A program made the translations under genes and the position numbers. A stretch of 64,000 nucleotides of DNA. Source: Amphiura filiformis (taxonomy: Eukaryota > Echinodermata > Ophiuroidea > Amphilepidida > Amphiuridae). The notes below the pieces were generated by a model. It was not told the DNA's origin. It did no database searches and saw only the letters and a list, made by a program, of their open reading frames with translations. The stretch spans positions 29,350,775 through 29,414,774 of the forward strand of contig NC_092629.1 in the NCBI RefSeq assembly GCF_039555335.1. The letters run 5' to 3'. Positions 60,224 to 64,000 of the stretch are shown here, one piece after another (the stretch's first letter is position 1; each line of letters begins with the position of its first letter).

Positions 60224-62733
60224 CTGATGATGATGCATTTTACTTCAATCTAACAGAGCTGTACTGTTACTTTGTGACGCCACTCTGATGAATATTTACC
60301 TAACCCTTCCTAGAATATTGTGCATGGTGTGTCACAAGAGTTGGAACAGATAATAACGGGTGATGATTTATGGAATAATAGGGTGATATCATGTCTTTGT
60401 TCCCCGGCACCTGAACCATGATACGCCACTACAAAGAATGGATCTACGATTAGCTTTAAGTCATTTGGTTGTAAATATACCCAAAAAGGTCTCCTCCTCA
60501 ACGAAAAAAACATTGAATTAACCTAACAGCAATTGATGACTTGCTGACAACTTAAATTCGCCACATTTCCATCCACATATGATATTACATTATTATATGA
60601 GCGATTTGGGGATGTGACGAATTTAAGTTCTTTCGGTTTCCTGACCTACCACCACATATATGTTTCGTTGAAGAGCAGGCTTGTTTGGTGCTGTAAACAA
60701 ACAATTCGACATCATAACAACGTTAGGTGATTTTCATATCAAAACCACAACACGAAACCATATTGAAATTGTATTTGTGTATGTAGTAGAACAAACTGAT
60801 AAATAAATGCAGGTTTCCATATTTGAGCCATTCCATTTTGTTTAGAAATGACAATGACGGATATCCATACATTAAAGTAAATGGAAGTAATCAATATTTA
60901 AAATGTTTAAATTAAGTGCATTGGTAATTTAGCTTTACACAGTATGTGACGTTGTTATTCTCCAAGCAACATCAAATTGTATTAACAGTTAATGGTGCAT
61001 TTAAAAGCAACGTAATGTATACTATTTTTAATTTCAACAAAATAGTTGCTTCCTAATGCAGTTTATTTCTTGAATTAACCCTAGAACTACTGAACCATAT
61101 TTTGTAACACGGACTACGAAGGGGGTTGTTTTGCGGCTAATAGTTCTACAAAAATACAATTTTCACCAATCGTTGTCCTCAATAGGAAATGACGAGTTCA
61201 ACCTAAATAGAAAGTCAGTAGCTCTTAAATCATTGATTTAACTGTAGAAACCTATGGTAGGCCTCACCAGCACCCCCTCCTTCTATGATCATCTTTGACG
61301 TCCTACCCCCGGGTAAGGTGCCGGGGTAAAATATTTATCACTAAAATTAGCGCAAAGGAAGGATCTACGATTGCTTTAGGTCATTTGGGCGTAAACGCGT
61401 GCGTTTTTGGTACACGTAGTTCTAGGATTAATAATGTTTACGTGAAATGTTGGTATAACAATGTCTACTGTCATGGCAACCACTTCATTATAGGAGCTTT
61501 AAAGTAGGTAACCTATAATGTTACCATATAAAATCATTGGTAGCAGAATACGTACATAAAACCTGTTTGTTGATGCCATTGCGAACCATCAACATAATAA
61601 TTGCAATCGAAACTGCAATAGGGCCATTTGCGTTAAAATTGGTTGATACAAACACAATTTTAGGACAAAGGTTAACGGCAATCATTTTTTTATTAATTTT
61701 CGTCTCTGTATAAGAGAGTAGCCAAACACGTGCATTTGAGGGCACCGTAGACAATTGAATATATGAATACAAAAGCCACCTAAGTCCATACTTTGGCCAA
61801 ATTGATTTAAGCATGGGAAATTGTTGCTATACATAGGCCTGTCATATGTATGAAAGAACAACTCAAATTCATTCTCTGTGTCTATTAAGCATGTGAAAAA
61901 TAGCATGTATGAAAGAATCACCCAATTCCATGATTTAAGTCTTGTAACACATTGATTGAAATCCATTATGTATAAAAGTCCACTTGTAACACATTCATTG
62001 CTAGAGAGTGACTTTTGAACAAAAATGGGTTTAATAAAGGAAAGTGTGTGGTTTATATTTCATGGCAGAATGCTTATCAACATTATACATACCTGTGTGC
62101 TTTATTTTGTATTATCTTACTAGTGGTAATCTCATTCTAACATTGTTGTCTTTGTATATGATTCAAAAAAACCCAAAAAGTCCAAAATTTAAAATGAACC
62201 CCACGAAGTCCCTGAAATGCTAATCGTCATACCTAATACAGGTTATTCCACTCATTTGCACGTAAAACTTAGCATATTGACCAGGTAAATCTAACTGAAG
62301 GAATTAAAATGATACACAGGTTTTTCTCTCAAAATCACTTCCTATGGACTTAGGTGGCTTTTGTATTCATGTATTCAATTGTACAAGGGAAAAAAACAGT
62401 CGATTAATCCAAACAAAACCTCCATTCAACCTAATATCCGGATTGTACTTGTATAAATATTCCCATTTTCCAGTGGTGAGGATAAAGTTGTTGATTGAAC
62501 CATCTTTCTGTCAACTCATATGGGTGGATTGATGGGGGTGTGGCATGCCCTGCCGGTACTTAATTTTGACATTTTATTTTGCAGGTGCAGCTTCGAGCGC
62601 AATCTATTTTGAAAAAAACTTGATGCATCATTTGTTAGATAATTACGGCGATAGAGCAGTGCGACCTGTGAATGATACTTCTGATACAATCAATGTACAG
62701 GCTCGCCTACTAATATCGCAAATCATTCTGTTT
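59639..62733 (+). CDS. gene D: nicotinic acetylcholine receptor-like subunit, exons 1-2 (continues beyond window)
   Basis: Exon 1 (59639-59678) encodes MDIFTLAFYLFAN and ends in phase 1; exon 2 (62585-62733) continues CAASSAIYFEKNLMHHLLDN, then YGDRAVRPVNDTSDT and ARLLISQIILF. Both match genes A-C in length, phase and splice sites, and the start ATG sits at the same place relative to the promoter block. Exon 3 is not found before 64000, so the ligand-binding core and membrane segments lie outside. Intron 1 carries two young MITEs. Whether the full gene is intact cannot be judged. Confidence 0.88.
59799..59968. mobile_element. hAT-like MITE, 154 bp
   Basis: Perfect 17-bp inverted ends CAGGGACAAGTGATTTG (59807-59823 and 59944-59960) flanked by GTGATAAG on both sides (59799-59806 and 59961-59968). 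CAGGG termini and an 8-bp duplication are hallmarks of hAT. Genes B and C have the uninterrupted site just before their TTCCAGGC string. Confidence 0.93.
60158..60236. repeat. (GAT)n microsatellite
   Basis: About 24 GAT units in intron 1 of gene D. Confidence 0.95.
61075..61431. mobile_element. piggyBac-like MITE at a TTAA site
   Basis: A 349-bp element (61079-61427) is flanked by TTAA (61075-61078 and 61428-61431). Its ends are CCCTAGAACTAC and GTAGTTCTAGGA. TTAA duplication with a CCCTAGA terminus is the piggyBac signature. The surrounding intron sequence continues uninterrupted in genes B and C. A related left end lies at 27823. Confidence 0.87.
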
Positions 62734-63518
62734 GTAAGTGTTCATGACTTATTCAAGTAAAATAGACACTGCCAGATTTCTGCTGTTGCCGCCCATAAAG
62801 ACACACTGCCGTTCAGCTACTTCATTGGTACCCGTGTGGGTACTCTATGATAATGCATCGGAATTACACATACTGATACTTAAATGGTATTGCATTTGAA
62901 CTCTGGAGTAGCCATAAAGTACATTGGCAGTTATATGAATCTGGTAGTGTACATTATTTTTCTCTTTTCCGTTGTCATCTGTGCTCCACTAATAATACTC
63001 CGAGTGCATCGGCGTCTTGCATTGACGTTTTACGTCCAATTGCGGTATCACTGTGAGCATTTTTAAAAACAAAATTTTCACCGTTTTTGAGGCCGTTTGT
63101 GTAACAATTTCAACAAAATATAGTTTATAACACTCCTCTTGGAGAATCTTGCAATATTTGGATCAATCAAACTGGTAGAGCCTTTCATGGACACACGCAC
63201 CCCCATAGGAGCTAATTGTGTTACTAGATAAGGACAAACTTTTGCTTCCAGGAAAGAGCAGATTTTCTCTCAACTACCACGCAGGGAGGGTACAGCTGCT
63301 TTTAAACGCAATAGAGGTGTCGGTTGCGCGAAATGGGCATGGTGATATATCCCTCAAACTTGGTCAATATTTTTGGTAAAAAATGGTTAGTATTAGTAAT
63401 GTCCTTTCCCAAATTTTACTTTGTAATTCATTAATTGCATCTTATGTGGCGCCCATCTCTAAGAAAGGTATAAACGAGAGAGTACCCCACCCCCAAAAGA
63501 AAAACACACTTTATATAG
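62734..63518. other. gene D intron 2, no recognised features
   Basis: The first 150 bases align with intron 2 of genes A-C (CATGACT..TTCAAGTAAAATA, CCCGTGTGGGTACTCT). The rest is unassigned. Confidence 0.6.
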
Positions 63519-64000
63519 TAATAATAATAATAATAATGTGAATTTCTAATGCGCACATCTCCACCAAATCAATGGCGCTCAAGGCGCGATACAATGATTA
63601 TCTTACACTACATAATAAAAATTAATTTACATTACAACTTAATCTACACATGAACAACAATCAATAGGTGAACAAAAATATGGTGATGCACATCAGTAAA
63701 ATGCTTCTTTCATTAAGTGAGTTTTTAAAGAACTTTTAAACTGTGTTAAAGATGTACTTAGTTTAATGTGGGTTGGCAGAGTATTCCAGAGACGTGGTGA
63801 AGCAATTGAAAAGCCCTATCCCCCCATGAATGTTTTGAACGGGGTTCGCAGAGAAGCGATTTGTCACTAGAACGGAGCATACGAGGAGGGTTATATGGTT
63901 GGAGGAGACATTTGATATATTCTGGTGCAAGATCATTAAGTGATTTAAAAACAATGAGCAATAGTTTGTAAACAATTCTGTAACCAACCGGCAGCCAATG
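63519..64000 (-). mobile_element. L2/CR1-type LINE 3' fragment
   Basis: On the minus strand the end of a LINE reverse-transcriptase ORF is seen: HWLPVGY at the window edge, LNDLAPEYIKCLLQPYNPPR, MLRSSDKS and GDRAF. A one-base frame change follows within the GDRAF-LWN block, then FKSSLKTHL-like residues. The 3' UTR (GCGCCTTGAGCGCCATTGAT on the minus strand) ends in (ATT)n at 63519-63536. It continues beyond the window. Confidence 0.85.

Overview
The window looks like nuclear DNA of an invertebrate animal. Genes are split by long introns with GT-AG junctions, and the rest is AT-rich and full of LINEs, Penelope-like elements, MITEs, tRNA-derived SINEs and microsatellites. The repeat mix and the frequent AGGCCTA words suggest a marine deuterostome, with an echinoderm as my best guess; that is inference, and no single feature proves it.

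The backbone is a tandem array, all on the + strand, of at least four paralogous genes for a nicotinic acetylcholine receptor-like (Cys-loop, alpha-type) subunit. Gene A shows exons 2-6 (5669-11157; its first exon is not visible). Gene B has exons 1-6 (20767-36294; frameshifted before the last membrane helix). Gene C has exons 1-6 (43596-55389; intact). Gene D shows exons 1-2 (59639-62733; the rest lies beyond the window). Exon lengths agree between copies (40-43, 143-149, 45, 110 and 539 nt, then a last coding exon), and the 45- and 110-nt exons match the classical animal nAChR gene plan. Introns, 5' flanks and 3' flanks also align between copies, so whole gene blocks of roughly 14-24 kb were duplicated. 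Their size differences come largely from later insertions.

Layout: 1-3.5 kb, a nearly intact CR1/L2-type LINE on the minus strand; 3.76-5.61 kb, a fold-back element with very long inverted repeats; 5.7-11.2 kb, gene A with a Penelope-like insertion right at the exon 4 splice donor; 11.2-12.5 kb, its 3' flank; 13-17.2 kb, three blocks of tandem repeats; 18.2-20.8 kb, the gene B 5' region split by a 1.5-kb hAT-like element; 20.8-36.3 kb, gene B, whose introns hold a LINE carrying two nested insertions, a SINE, several MITEs, two Penelope-type remnants, a telomere-like tract, a candidate hammerhead ribozyme and a perfect 62-bp-arm hairpin; 36.9-40.7 kb, a full-length LINE with target duplication; 43-57.3 kb, gene C and its flank; 57.5-59.2 kb, spacer repeats; 59.2-64 kb, the promoter, exons 1-2 and first introns of gene D, ending in another LINE fragment.

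The encoded subunits keep the Cys-loop, the vicinal cysteines of loop C, most of the ligand-binding aromatic box and the GEK motif before M2, so acetylcholine-gated or related cation channels are expected. The outer half of M2 is unusually polar. The most unusual non-coding items are the hammerhead-like motif and palindrome cluster in intron 5 of gene B, the conserved promoter blocks of genes B-D, and the minisatellite shared by two intergenic spacers.
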